Origin: Candidatus Epulonipiscium sp.
GTDB taxonomy: Bacteria > Bacillota > Clostridia > Lachnospirales > Defluviitaleaceae
Length of the DNA stretch: 64,000 bases
Assembly: GCA_012519205.1 (NCBI GenBank)
Contig: JAAYQR010000027.1
Location: forward strand, 62,001 to 126,000
Direction of reading: 5' to 3'
Made by a program: the position numbers and the translations under genes. Positions 27,654-36,068 of this stretch are shown here, piece by piece. Under the pieces are notes generated by a model, which did not search any database, was not told where the DNA came from, and saw only the letters and a list, made by a program, of their open reading frames with translations. Within the stretch, counting starts at the first letter, position 1. Each line of letters opens with the position of its first letter.

Positions 27654-28502
27654 ATGTATATTAATTGTGTGGCAGAGCTTAGAATAATCAATCATTTAAA
27701 TACCCTTGGAAGACAACAAGAGGTACTTTCATACCGTTTGGCCACTGGTCAAAGAATTAATTCAGCTGCCGATGACCCTGCAGGTTTTGCTATCTCCGAA
27801 AAAATGAGAGCGCAAATTAGAGGTGTGAGGCAGGCCCAAAGAAATACATTAGATGGTATATCCTTAATCCAAACAGCAGAAGGAGCGATGAATGAAGTTC
27901 ATTCTATACTCCAAAGAATGAGGGAGTTAGCAGTACAATCTGCTAATGGTACGAATACAGACAAGGACAGAGGATATTTAGATGAAGAGTTTCAACAATT
28001 AAAAGAAGCTATATATCAGATTGCAAAAGACACAGAGTTTAATACCCAACCTCTCTTAGATGGTTCAAAAAAGGACAAAGGAATTACCCTTCAAGTAGGG
28101 CCCAATGCGGGAAATACTATGGAATTTACCATTGGGGATATGACCGATATCGGCATTAAAGATTTAAGAATTGACAATGAAGAAGATGCCAAAATGGCTA
28201 TAGGTGCCTTAGATAGTTCTGTAGATAGAGTTTCTTCGGAAAGAGCAAGACTAGGAGCAATGCAAAACCGATTAGGGCATACCCTAAACAATTTAGCAAA
28301 TTATGAAGAAAACCTAACAGCAGCAGAAAGTCGTATAAGAGATGCAGATATGGCAGAAACTATGATGGAGTACGTCAAAAATCAAATTGCAATGATGGTA
28401 GCGCAAGCAGTCTTAGCCCAATCGATGAGAATGAAAAGACAAAACTTATTAATACTTTTATCCAGTCTAGAAGATACAAAAAAACTATGGCAGAAATATT
28501 GA
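27654..28502 (+). CDS. Flagellin
   Basis: The filament subunit of the flagellum; 282 residues, i.e. essentially D0/D1 helices with no large surface domain. The N-terminal D1 region has YRLATGQRINSAADDPAGFA and ISEKMRAQIRGVRQAQRN, and LIQTAEGAMNEVHSILQRMRELAVQSANGT is canonical. The C-terminal part has AESRIRDADMAETMMEYVKNQI. Odd points: the N-terminus MYINCVAELRIINHLN deviates from the usual MxINHN start, and a tail of about 12 residues (SLEDTKKLWQKY) replaces the usual terminal LLR. AGGTGG precedes the ATG. No flagellar assembly gene is nearby; a sigma-28 promoter suggests it still belongs to the motility regulon. Confidence 0.9.
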   Translation: MYINCVAELRIINHLNTLGRQQEVLSYRLATGQRINSAADDPAGFAISEKMRAQIRGVRQAQRNTLDGISLIQTAEGAMNEVHSILQRMRELAVQSANGTNTDKDRGYLDEEFQQLKEAIYQIAKDTEFNTQPLLDGSKKDKGITLQVGPNAGNTMEFTIGDMTDIGIKDLRIDNEEDAKMAIGALDSSVDRVSSERARLGAMQNRLGHTLNNLANYEENLTAAESRIRDADMAETMMEYVKNQIAMMVAQAVLAQSMRMKRQNLLILLSSLEDTKKLWQKY

Positions 28503-28507
28503 AACAC

Positions 28508-28536
28508 TTTACAAATACCAATCATAAGGTTATACT
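28508..28536 (+). promoter_or_regulatory. Sigma-A promoter of the thiamine operon
   Basis: TTTACA at 28508-28513 and TATACT at 28531-28536 with a 17-base spacer, placing the transcript start near 28543, just ahead of the TPP riboswitch. Confidence 0.75.
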
Positions 28537-28570
28537 AATATAGTAAGAAATTTTACAAAACTTAATAAAT

Positions 28571-28652
28571 TGCTAGGGGTGCCCTTGAATGGCTGAGAAG
28601 GAGAAATCCTAACCCTTTAACCTGATGTGGTTAGTACCACCGTAGGGAAGCA
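28571..28652 (+). ncRNA. TPP riboswitch (thi-box)
   Basis: Shows the conserved TPP aptamer elements in order: closing stem TGCT/AGCA, GGGGTGCC, CTGAGA (28593-28598), ACCCTTTAACCTGAT, and TAGTACCACCGTAGGGAA. It binds thiamine pyrophosphate and lies between the thi promoter and a terminator hairpin (28675-28700), so it should switch off thiSGHFEC transcription when TPP is plentiful. Confidence 0.97.
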
Positions 28653-28674
28653 TATGGGAACTTTATACATTATT

Positions 28675-28700
28675 AAGCTTACCTTCGGGTAGGCTTTTTT
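28675..28700 (+). terminator. Riboswitch-controlled terminator
   Basis: AAGCtTACC-TTCG-GGTAgGCTT hairpin with a tetraloop followed by T6, 23 bp after the TPP aptamer and 34 bp before thiS; the expression platform of the riboswitch. Confidence 0.9.
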
Positions 28701-28734
28701 GTGTTAAAATCCCCTAGCCTTAGGAGGTGAATCC

Positions 28735-28935
28735 ATGGAAATTAGTTTAAACGGAAAGAAAGAAATTCTAGAAAATAAAATGACTTTAACGGAGTTGATT
28801 TTATCCAAGGGCTTAAACCCAGACACCATCGTAGTTGAACATAATTCGAATCTTATTAAAAAAGAAGAGTGGAGCAGTGTTTCATTAAAAGAAAATGATA
28901 TCTTAGAGGTATTAAGATTTGTAGGAGGGGGATAA
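28735..28935 (+). CDS. thiS: Sulfur carrier protein ThiS
   Basis: A 66-residue ubiquitin-like carrier whose C-terminal glycine is adenylated by ThiF and turned into a thiocarboxylate that donates sulfur to the thiazole. The sequence starts [12 protein letters not shown], has the family-typical [16 protein letters not shown], and ends in VGGG, containing the required GG. AGGAGGTG precedes the ATG. It is the first gene of the thi operon; thiG follows after one base. Confidence 0.95.
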   Translation: MEISLNGKKEILENKMTLTELILSKGLNPDTIVVEHNSNLIKKEEWSSVSLKENDILEVLRFVGGG

Positions 28936-28936
28936 A

Positions 28937-29722
28937 ATGAGTGATTCATTGGTAATAGGGGGAGTTAAGTTGCAAAGCCGTTTATTTATCGGAACTGGTA
29001 AATATCCCGATGATAAAATGATACCTAGAATTTTGGAAAGAGGTGGAGCACAGGTTATAACAGTTGCCTTAAGGCGAATGGATTTTGATAAAGTTTCAGA
29101 AAATATCTTGAACTATATACCAAAAAATATTCAGTTATTACCTAATACTTCAGGAGCTAGAAATGCAAATGAAGCAATAAGAATTGCAAGATTAGCCAGG
29201 GCTTCGGGATGTAGTAATTGGATTAAGATAGAGGTAATTTCTGATAATAAGTATCTACTCCCTGATGGATATGAAACCATAAGAGCTACAGAGGTACTAG
29301 CTAAGGAAGGATTTGTAGTGCTTCCTTATATAAGCCCTGATTTAATGATAGCCAAAAATTTAGTAGATGTAGGGGCTGCTGCTGTTATGCCTCTTGGGGC
29401 TCCTATAGGGACTAATAAGGGACTTAAGACAAAAGAACTAATTCGCATTCTTATTGAGGAAATTTCTTTACCTGTAATTGTAGATGCAGGTATAGGCAAA
29501 CCCTCGGATGCTTGTGAGGCCATGGAGATGGGGGCGGCAGCTTGTCTTTTGAATACTGCTATCGCCAGTGCCAATAATCCTATCCTTATGGCAGAGGCTT
29601 TTGGATTGGGTATAAAGGCAGGAAGAAAGGCATATCTTGCAGGATTAGGAGGCATATCTTGTCATGCTAATGCATCTTCTCCATTAACAGGATTTTTAGA
29701 AGCTTCTAACTATAAAGTTTAA
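28937..29722 (+). CDS. thiG: Thiazole synthase
   Basis: Forms the thiazole phosphate from 1-deoxyxylulose-5-phosphate, dehydroglycine and ThiS thiocarboxylate. The 261-residue TIM barrel has [13 protein letters not shown] at the start, the Schiff-base lysine in WIKIEVI (about residue 97), [14 protein letters not shown], and the phosphate-binding [22 protein letters not shown]. Length is standard. It lies directly behind thiS and 15 bp before thiH, in the usual clostridial order. Confidence 0.97.
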   Translation: MSDSLVIGGVKLQSRLFIGTGKYPDDKMIPRILERGGAQVITVALRRMDFDKVSENILNYIPKNIQLLPNTSGARNANEAIRIARLARASGCSNWIKIEVISDNKYLLPDGYETIRATEVLAKEGFVVLPYISPDLMIAKNLVDVGAAAVMPLGAPIGTNKGLKTKELIRILIEEISLPVIVDAGIGKPSDACEAMEMGAAACLLNTAIASANNPILMAEAFGLGIKAGRKAYLAGLGGISCHANASSPLTGFLEASNYKV

Positions 29723-29737
29723 AAAGAAGGTAATTTA

Positions 29738-30844
29738 ATGAGTTTTTATAATGAATATTTAAAGTATAAGGATTTTGATTTTTATAGGTTTTTTAAAAAA
29801 GTTACAGATAAGCAAATTATAAAAAGTATTAATAAAAGCACACTGGATATAGAAGACTTTTTAATATTACTATCACCCCAAGCCTCTTTTTACCTAGAGG
29901 AAATGGCACAAAAAGCCCATAGACTTACAGTACAGCATTTTGGGAAAACTATATTACTTTATACTCCTTTATATCTTTCTAATTATTGTACTAATCAATG
30001 TGTTTATTGTAGTTTCAACTGCAAAAATTCCATCCAAAGAAAACAATTAACCCTAGAAGAAGTAGAGGATGAGGCTAGAACAATATCTTCTACGGGACTT
30101 AAACATATCATAATCCTTACAGGGGATGCTAGAGGGATTGCAACCGTAGAATATATTAGTAAATGCACAAAAATCCTTAGAAAATATTTTCCTTCTATAG
30201 CTATAGAAGTTTATACCATGTCCAAGGAGGAATATGAAATCCTAATAGATGCAGGGGTTGACCTTTTAACGGTTTATCAAGAAACATACAATGAAAAACT
30301 ATATGATAGGCTTCACAAAAAAGGACCTAAGAAAGATTATAAATATCGCCTAGATGCCCCAGAAAGGGCTTGTAAGGCAAATATTAGGGCTGTAAATATT
30401 GGGGCATTATTAGGCCTTGATAAGGAATGGATAAGGGATGCATTTTTAACAGGGTTTCATGCTTTGTATTTACAAAATCTATACTTAGATGTGGAGATTA
30501 GTGTCTCTCTTCCTAGGATTAGGCCCCATGTAGGAAGTTATAAACCGGGCTCAATAGTAAGGGATAGGGATATGGTGCAGATTATGACAGCCTTAAGACT
30601 TTTTATGCCCAGGGTTGGTATTACTATTTCTACTAGAGAAAATGCTGATTTTAGAAATAATATTATCCAACTTGGAGTAACTAAGATGTCTGCTGGTTCC
30701 ATTACAGCGGTGGGAGGTCATTATCACAAAGATGAAAACACAAGTCAGTTTGAAATATCCGATGAAAGAGATGTAGGAGAAATGAAAGAAGCCATTTACA
30801 AATTAGGATATCAGCCGGTATTTAAAGATTGGCATTTTATATAA
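29738..30844 (+). CDS. thiH: 2-iminoacetate (dehydroglycine) synthase
   Basis: A radical SAM lyase that cleaves tyrosine to dehydroglycine and p-cresol, supplying the thiazole glycine unit under anaerobic conditions. The 368 residues carry the 4Fe-4S motif CTNQCVYCSFNC (about residues 88-99), preceded by LYTPLYLSNY, and the C-terminal SAGSITAVGGHYHKD. Having ThiH rather than the oxygen-dependent ThiO fits an anaerobe. AAGAAGGTAATTT precedes the ATG. Confidence 0.96.
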   Translation: MSFYNEYLKYKDFDFYRFFKKVTDKQIIKSINKSTLDIEDFLILLSPQASFYLEEMAQKAHRLTVQHFGKTILLYTPLYLSNYCTNQCVYCSFNCKNSIQRKQLTLEEVEDEARTISSTGLKHIIILTGDARGIATVEYISKCTKILRKYFPSIAIEVYTMSKEEYEILIDAGVDLLTVYQETYNEKLYDRLHKKGPKKDYKYRLDAPERACKANIRAVNIGALLGLDKEWIRDAFLTGFHALYLQNLYLDVEISVSLPRIRPHVGSYKPGSIVRDRDMVQIMTALRLFMPRVGITISTRENADFRNNIIQLGVTKMSAGSITAVGGHYHKDENTSQFEISDERDVGEMKEAIYKLGYQPVFKDWHFI

Positions 30845-30854
30845 AGAGGTGATT

Positions 30855-31478
30855 ATGAATTATTTTGAAAAAGCATTACTAGATTATATTGGAAAAGTAA
30901 ATTTAATAAAGATTCAAGAGGTTAAGATAGGTATTGCTGGTGCTGGGGGACTGGGTTCAAATTGTGCCTTTAATTTAGTTAGATGCGGATTTAAATATTT
31001 TAAGATAATAGACTTTGACAAGGTAGAGTTTTCCAACTTAAATAGACAGTTTTTCTTTTATCATCAAATAGGACTACCTAAGGTAGCTATCTTAAAGGAA
31101 AATTTATTAAATATTAATCCTGATATAGAAGTTGAGACCATAGACCTAAAACTAGAAAAAGATAATATTTCCTTGGGATTCTCTGATTGCGATATTATTG
31201 TAGAGGCCTTTGATAAGGCAATTTATAAAAAAATTATCGTAGAAGCCTATATGAATTCAGGAAAATTTTTAGTATCTGCCTCGGGATTAGGTGGTTGGGG
31301 TAAAAGTGATGATATAAAAGTTCATAAGATAAAGGAGAAATTCTATATCGTAGGAGATTTAGTAACGGAAACAGGAGAAAAATCCCCTCCAATTTCTCCT
31401 AGGGTAAATATTACAGCGGCAAAACAAGCAGATATTATTTTAGAATATGTTCTTAGAAAGGGGGAAATTCTTGAATAA
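30855..31478 (+). CDS. thiF: Sulfur carrier protein ThiS adenylyltransferase
   Basis: Activates the ThiS C-terminus by adenylation. The 207 residues are the short clostridial ThiF: the nucleotide-binding GIAGAGGLGSNCAFNLVRCG (about 27-46), DFDKVEFSNLNRQFFF and the loop DCDIIVEAFDKA. The zinc-binding CxxC pairs of longer MoeB-type enzymes are absent, as usual for this subgroup. ATG 30855 follows AAAGAGGTG; the in-frame GTG at 30849 is part of that site. The stop overlaps the start of the next gene by 8 bases. Confidence 0.94.
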   Translation: MNYFEKALLDYIGKVNLIKIQEVKIGIAGAGGLGSNCAFNLVRCGFKYFKIIDFDKVEFSNLNRQFFFYHQIGLPKVAILKENLLNINPDIEVETIDLKLEKDNISLGFSDCDIIVEAFDKAIYKKIIVEAYMNSGKFLVSASGLGGWGKSDDIKVHKIKEKFYIVGDLVTETGEKSPPISPRVNITAAKQADIILEYVLRKGEILE

Positions 31479-32577
31479 AATTTATCGAATAATAGATGCA
31501 AATCTAAATCGCACATCAGAAGGACTTAGGGTTTTAGAAGATTTATCAAGATTTTACTATGAAGAATCCATTTTGACAGAGCAAATTAAAAATATTCGTC
31601 ATAAAATTAGAAAATCCATAGGAATTATGGATAAAGTTATGATTAATTACAGGGATTCTGAAAATGACTTGGGACTTACAATATCTAAAAAAAGTAAATT
31701 TGATAATAAAATTAATATAAGGCAGTTAGTAACAGGAAATTTTAAACGGGTAGAAGAAGGCTTAAGAGTAATAGAAGAAAATCTAAAAATAATAGGACAA
31801 TATGAGACATCAAAAAAATATGAAGGATATAGATACGAAATCTATGCCTTAGAGAAAAACTACAATAATATTTTTTCAAGATTTATAAAAAAAGGGGCTT
31901 TAAATACAGATATATACTGTATTACGGCAGAGGAACATTCGAAAGGACAAAGCAATATTACTGTGGTAAAAGAAATGATAGAAGCAGGAATTAAAGTTAT
32001 ACAATATAGGGAAAAAGATAAAACAAATCTAGAAAAATATAAAGAATGTAAGATAATAAGAAAATTAACCAAGGACTTTGATGTTACTTTTATTGTTAAC
32101 GATGACATAGATATAGCTCTTGCTGTGGGAGCCGATGGTTTACATATTGGTCAAGATGATGTGCCCATAGAAAAGGCGCGAAAACTAGTGGGAGATGAAA
32201 TGATAATTGGTTTATCAACCCATTCCCCAGAACAGGCAAGGGATGCTGTTCTTAGGGGTGCCGATTACATAGGAGTTGGCCCCATATATAGGACTTTTAC
32301 CAAAAAAGATGTATGTAATCCCGTAGGACTTACATATTTACAATATATAGTAGAAAATATAAGCATTCCCCATGTAGCTATTGGAGGAATAAAGGAAAAT
32401 AATATAGAAGAAGTAGTCAAAAGTGGTGCTAAATGCATCTCATTAGTTACTGAAATCGTAGGGGCTGATAATATCAAAGAAAAGATTAAGAACATAAGAA
32501 CTATCATTAAGGATAGTAAAAACGAAGGGGAGAAAAATAATGAGTGCGAATTATACAACTCAAATGGATGCTGCTAA
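31471..32577 (+). CDS. thiE: ThiD2-ThiE fusion: HMP-phosphate kinase / thiamine-phosphate synthase
   Basis: 368 residues. The N-terminal part (about 1-130; [36 protein letters not shown]) matches the ThiD2 domain, shown in other bacteria to phosphorylate HMP-P. The C-terminal part (about 145-355) is Thi[29 protein letters not shown] and [12 protein letters not shown]. It therefore can supply both the kinase and coupling steps, and no separate thiD is in the cluster. The TTG at 31471 is preferred because AAAGGGGGAAA lies just upstream and NKIYRIID is the conserved N-terminus; an in-frame ATG at 31447 lies inside thiF. The last 38 bases overlap thiC. Confidence 0.92.
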   Translation: MNKIYRIIDANLNRTSEGLRVLEDLSRFYYEESILTEQIKNIRHKIRKSIGIMDKVMINYRDSENDLGLTISKKSKFDNKINIRQLVTGNFKRVEEGLRVIEENLKIIGQYETSKKYEGYRYEIYALEKNYNNIFSRFIKKGALNTDIYCITAEEHSKGQSNITVVKEMIEAGIKVIQYREKDKTNLEKYKECKIIRKLTKDFDVTFIVNDDIDIALAVGADGLHIGQDDVPIEKARKLVGDEMIIGLSTHSPEQARDAVLRGADYIGVGPIYRTFTKKDVCNPVGLTYLQYIVENISIPHVAIGGIKENNIEEVVKSGAKCISLVTEIVGADNIKEKIKNIRTIIKDSKNEGEKNNECELYNSNGCC

Positions 32578-33849
32578 AAAGGGAATTATTACTAAAGAAA
32601 TGGAGGAAGTAGCAAAAAAAGAACAATTAGAAGTAGCAAAAATAAGAGAATTACTTGCTGATGGTAAAATAGTTATTCCGGCTAATAAAAATCATATATC
32701 CCTTAATCCAGAAGGAATAGGACAAGGATTAAGAACCAAGATTAATGTAAATCTAGGAATTTCTAAAGATTGCTACAACATAGACCTAGAAATAGAAAAA
32801 GTAAGATATGCCCTAGATTTAAAGGCTGAATCCATTATGGACTTAAGCTCCTATGGAAAAACAAAGGAATTTCGTCAAAAGCTTATAGAACTTTCTCGGG
32901 CTATGGTAGGAACGGTACCTATATATGATGCTGTAGGATTTTATGAAAAGGAATTGAAAGATATAACCGAAGATGAATTTTTCGATGTAGTAGAAGAACA
33001 TGCTAAGGATGGTGTGGATTTTATGACTATCCATGCGGGAATAAATAAGGCTACCGCCAATAGATTAAAGAAAAACAAGAGACTTACTAATATAGTATCA
33101 AGGGGGGTTCCTTAATGTTTGCTTGGATGGAACTGAACAATAAAGAAAACCCTTTTTATGAACACTATGATAGACTTCTTGAAATATGTGAAAAATATGA
33201 TGTTACTCTAAGTCTAGGAGATGCCTTAAGACCGGGAAGTATTCACGATTCTACCGATGCCTCCCAAATAGAAGAACTAATTGTATTAGGGGAACTAACA
33301 AAAAGGGCTTGGGCAAAAAATGTACAGGTAATAATAGAAGGACCAGGGCATATGCCCATAAATGAAATAGCGGGAAATATGATGATAGGAAAAAAATTAT
33401 GCCATGGGGCTCCTTTCTATGTTTTAGGTCCCATAGTAACTGATGTAGCCCCGGGATATGACCATATTACCAGCGCTATAGGGGGAGCCATAGCAGCCTC
33501 TACCGGAGCAGACTTTCTTTGCTATGTAACCCCAGCAGAACATCTTAGACTACCTACCTTAGAAGATATGAAAGAGGGCATTATAGCCACAAGAATAGCT
33601 GCCCATGCAGCAGATATTGCCAAAGGCGTAAAGGGAGCAAAAAACTGGGATAATCAGATGAGTGAAGCTAGGGCAGATCTTAACTGGGAAAGGATGTTTA
33701 ATCTGGCTATAGATTCCGCAAAGGCTATAGAATATCGGAAAGAATCCACCCCAGAACACGAAGATTCTTGTACAATGTGTGGAAAAATGTGTTCTATGAG
33801 AAATATGAAAAAGATTCTAAACGGGGAAGACATAAGATTAAATAACTAA
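32540..33849 (+). pseudogene. thiC: HMP-phosphate synthase ThiC, split by a one-base frame change
   Basis: ThiC converts aminoimidazole ribotide to HMP-P by radical SAM chemistry. Two frames (32540-33115 and 33115-33849) together give a full-length protein of about 436 residues. The break is in G6 at 33102-33107: one more G would restore [20 protein letters not shown]. The first part has the ThiC N-terminal block and [10 protein letters not shown]; the second has [27 protein letters not shown] and the C-terminal iron-sulfur motif CTMCGKMC. Everything else is intact, so a sequence error or very recent mutation is likelier than old decay. A MarR- or TPP-independent start is not needed: thiC is the last gene of the thi operon. 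Confidence 0.9.
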
Positions 33850-33905
33850 CTGCTTAACTAATGAACCAGCTTTAACTGATGAACTAGCTTCATCAGTTAT
33901 TTTTG
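33841..33905. repeat. Palindromic repeat copy C, probable thi-operon terminator
   Basis: AACTGATGAA (33874-33883) and TTCATCAGTT (33889-33898) pair around CTAGC, and ATTTTT follows, so on the plus strand it looks like an intrinsic terminator after thiC. A second, degraded half-site (AACTAATGAACCAGC) precedes it, as in copy A. It overlaps the thiC stop region. Confidence 0.75.
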
Positions 33906-33983
33906 CTTATTTAAGAATTAAATGTAAAAATAATTTCTATTATTGTATAATAAATTATAACATTAGTTCATAGGAGGATAATT

Positions 33984-34826
33984 GTGAAGACAACAACTAA
34001 GACTTTTCTACAATCAAAGCTAGAGAATAAGAAACTTTCTATGTTAACAGCGTATGACTATACAACTGCAAAACTAATCGATGGGGCAGGGGTAGATGCT
34101 ATATTAGTCGGGGATTCCTTAGGAATGGTTATGCTTGGATATGAAAATACTCTATCTGTTACCCTAGAAGATATGATTTATCATACAAAGGCTGTAAAAA
34201 GAGGGGTTGAACGGGCTCTAATTGTGGCCGATATGCCCTTTATGTCTTATCACATTAGCGTAGGGGAGAGTATTAAAAATGCAGGAAGGCTTCTTAAAGA
34301 AGGAGGAGCGGAAGCAGTTAAAATAGAAGGGGGCAAGGATTTTATACCTCAGATTGAGGGGATTATTAAGGCAGGTATTCCTGTTATGGGACATCTAGGC
34401 TTGACCCCACAGTCCATACATAAACTTGGGGGGTATAAAGTACAAGGTAAGAGAATTGAAGGAGCGAAAAGGCTCTTGGAAGATGCTTATGCCTTGCAGG
34501 AATCAGGTGTATTTTCTATTGTACTAGAATGTGTGCCTCATATTCTTTCAGAACATATAGCCAAGAACCTTGATATTCCTGTTATCGGGATCGGAGCAGG
34601 AGGTGGGGTAGACGGTCAGGTTTTAGTATATGCCGATGTGTTTGGTATGTATGAAAATGTGAGGCCTAAATTTGTAAAACAATATGTAGATATAGGTGCA
34701 AAGATGAAAGAAACAGTAAAAAAGTATATAGAAGAAGTTCAACTAGGAACCTTTCCAGAAGAAGTACATAGCTATAAGATGGATGAAGGTATTCTAGAAG
34801 AACTTATTAGGGAATATATTAAATAA
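33984..34826 (+). CDS. panB: 3-methyl-2-oxobutanoate hydroxymethyltransferase
   Basis: Adds a hydroxymethyl group from methylene-tetrahydrofolate to alpha-ketoisovalerate, giving ketopantoate; first step of pantothenate synthesis. The 280 residues include SMLTAYDYTTAKLID, VGDSLGMVMLGYENT (metal and substrate site), KIEGG, MGHLGLTPQS and the C-terminal IGIGAGGGVDGQVLV. The start is a GTG preceded by TAGGAGGATAATT. It leads a compact panBCD operon. panE is not in the window, so another reductase (for example IlvC) may make pantoate. Confidence 0.96.
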   Translation: MKTTTKTFLQSKLENKKLSMLTAYDYTTAKLIDGAGVDAILVGDSLGMVMLGYENTLSVTLEDMIYHTKAVKRGVERALIVADMPFMSYHISVGESIKNAGRLLKEGGAEAVKIEGGKDFIPQIEGIIKAGIPVMGHLGLTPQSIHKLGGYKVQGKRIEGAKRLLEDAYALQESGVFSIVLECVPHILSEHIAKNLDIPVIGIGAGGGVDGQVLVYADVFGMYENVRPKFVKQYVDIGAKMKETVKKYIEEVQLGTFPEEVHSYKMDEGILEELIREYIK

Positions 34827-34843
34827 ATTTGCGAGGTAATGAT

Positions 34844-35689
34844 ATGAAAGAAATAAAAACGATTTCTGCAATAAAAGAAGAAGTAAAGGAAATAAAAGAT
34901 AAAGGGAAAACCATAGGTTTTGTCCCAACCATGGGTTTTTTACATGAAGGCCATAGGTCTTTGATAAAAAAAGCAAAAGAAAGCTGTGAATATGTCGTAG
35001 TAAGTATTTTTGTTAATCCAACACAATTTGGCCCTCAAGAAGACTACGAAATTTATCCTAGGGATTTGGACAGGGATTTAAAAATTTGCGAAGAGGATGG
35101 GGTTGATTTAGTATTTACTCCTCTTGTAAAAGAAATGTATCCCAAGGGATATAACACATTTTTAAACATAGAGAAAATTACAGATGTATTATGTGGAGCT
35201 AAAAGGCCAGGGCATTTTAGGGGGGTAGCCACTGTGGTAGCCAAATTTCTTAATATTGTTAAACCTAATGTAGCATTCTTTGGAGAAAAGGATTATCAGC
35301 AGCTCATTGTGATAAAAAGAATGGTAGAAGATTTGAATATGGATATAGATATTATCGGCTGTCCCATCATAAGAGAAGATGACGGTCTAGCAAAAAGCTC
35401 ACGAAATAAATATTTAGATGAAGAGCAAAGAAAAGCAGCAACGATACTCTATGATACTCTACAAAAAGGGGAAAAACTAATAAGAGATAATATATATTCC
35501 ATTCCTGATATAAAAGAAAGTCTAAAAAAACATATGGCAACTAAGTCAATATTGGAAATAGATTATGTAGAAATTTTAAATGCTAATACCCTAGAACCCC
35601 CCAAGTCTTTAGATGAAAAATTAGTTATTGCCTTAGCTGCAAAGATAGGGGAAACTAGATTGATTGATAATTGTATCATAGGAGGGTGA
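34844..35689 (+). CDS. panC: Pantothenate synthetase
   Basis: ATP-dependent condensation of pantoate and beta-alanine. The 281 residues carry the nucleotidylyltransferase signature in [14 protein letters not shown] (HxGH), [27 protein letters not shown] and the KMSKS-like [12 protein letters not shown] 34844 follows GAGGTAAT; the in-frame TTG at 34829 is rejected because that ribosome site lies downstream of it. It is 17 bp after panB and separated from panD by 2 bp. Confidence 0.96.
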   Translation: MKEIKTISAIKEEVKEIKDKGKTIGFVPTMGFLHEGHRSLIKKAKESCEYVVVSIFVNPTQFGPQEDYEIYPRDLDRDLKICEEDGVDLVFTPLVKEMYPKGYNTFLNIEKITDVLCGAKRPGHFRGVATVVAKFLNIVKPNVAFFGEKDYQQLIVIKRMVEDLNMDIDIIGCPIIREDDGLAKSSRNKYLDEEQRKAATILYDTLQKGEKLIRDNIYSIPDIKESLKKHMATKSILEIDYVEILNANTLEPPKSLDEKLVIALAAKIGETRLIDNCIIGG

Positions 35690-35691
35690 AT

Positions 35692-36045
35692 ATGTTTTTA
35701 CATTTTATGAGATCAAAAATACATAGAGCAAAAGTAACAGAAGCAAATCTAAATTATGTAGGAAGCATTACAATTGATGAAACCTTAATGAAAGCAGCGG
35801 CTATTTTTGAAGGAGAAAAGGTACAGGTAGTAAATAATAACAACGGAGAAAGACTAGAAACTTATGTAATAAAAGGTAAAAGAGACAGTGGTATTATATG
35901 CTTAAATGGGGCAGCGGCGAGAAAGGCGCAGGTAGGAGATGAAATTATTATAATTTCTTACTGTATTCTTACGGAAGAGGAGATTACATCCCATAAACCT
36001 AAGACCATATTTGTAGATAAAGATAATAAGATAATAAATAACTGA
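35692..36045 (+). CDS. panD: Aspartate 1-decarboxylase
   Basis: Makes beta-alanine from aspartate using a pyruvoyl group formed by self-cleavage. The 117-residue proenzyme has the cleavage pair Gly24-Ser25 in NYVGSITID exactly at the family position, plus [23 protein letters not shown] 35692 follows AGGAGGGTGAA; residues MFLHF extend slightly before the usual MRSKIHRA start, which is an alternative. Its TGA lies within the left arm of palindromic repeat copy D. Confidence 0.95.
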   Translation: MFLHFMRSKIHRAKVTEANLNYVGSITIDETLMKAAAIFEGEKVQVVNNNNGERLETYVIKGKRDSGIICLNGAAARKAQVGDEIIIISYCILTEEEITSHKPKTIFVDKDNKIINN

Positions 36046-36068
36046 TGAACCAGGTTCATCAGTTATTT
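36036..36068. repeat. Palindromic repeat copy D, bidirectional terminator between panD and the siderophore operon
   Basis: Perfect 16-bp arms (36036-36051 and 36053-36068) around one A, core AACTGATGAACC, with A/T tracts at both ends. The TGA stops of the two convergent genes sit at mirror positions in the arms. Confidence 0.85.

Noticed and set aside
33101-33118. Programmed frameshifting in thiC
   Set aside because: The G6 run is not a standard two-tRNA slippery heptamer in the zero frame, and ThiC is a single-form enzyme; an indel is simpler.
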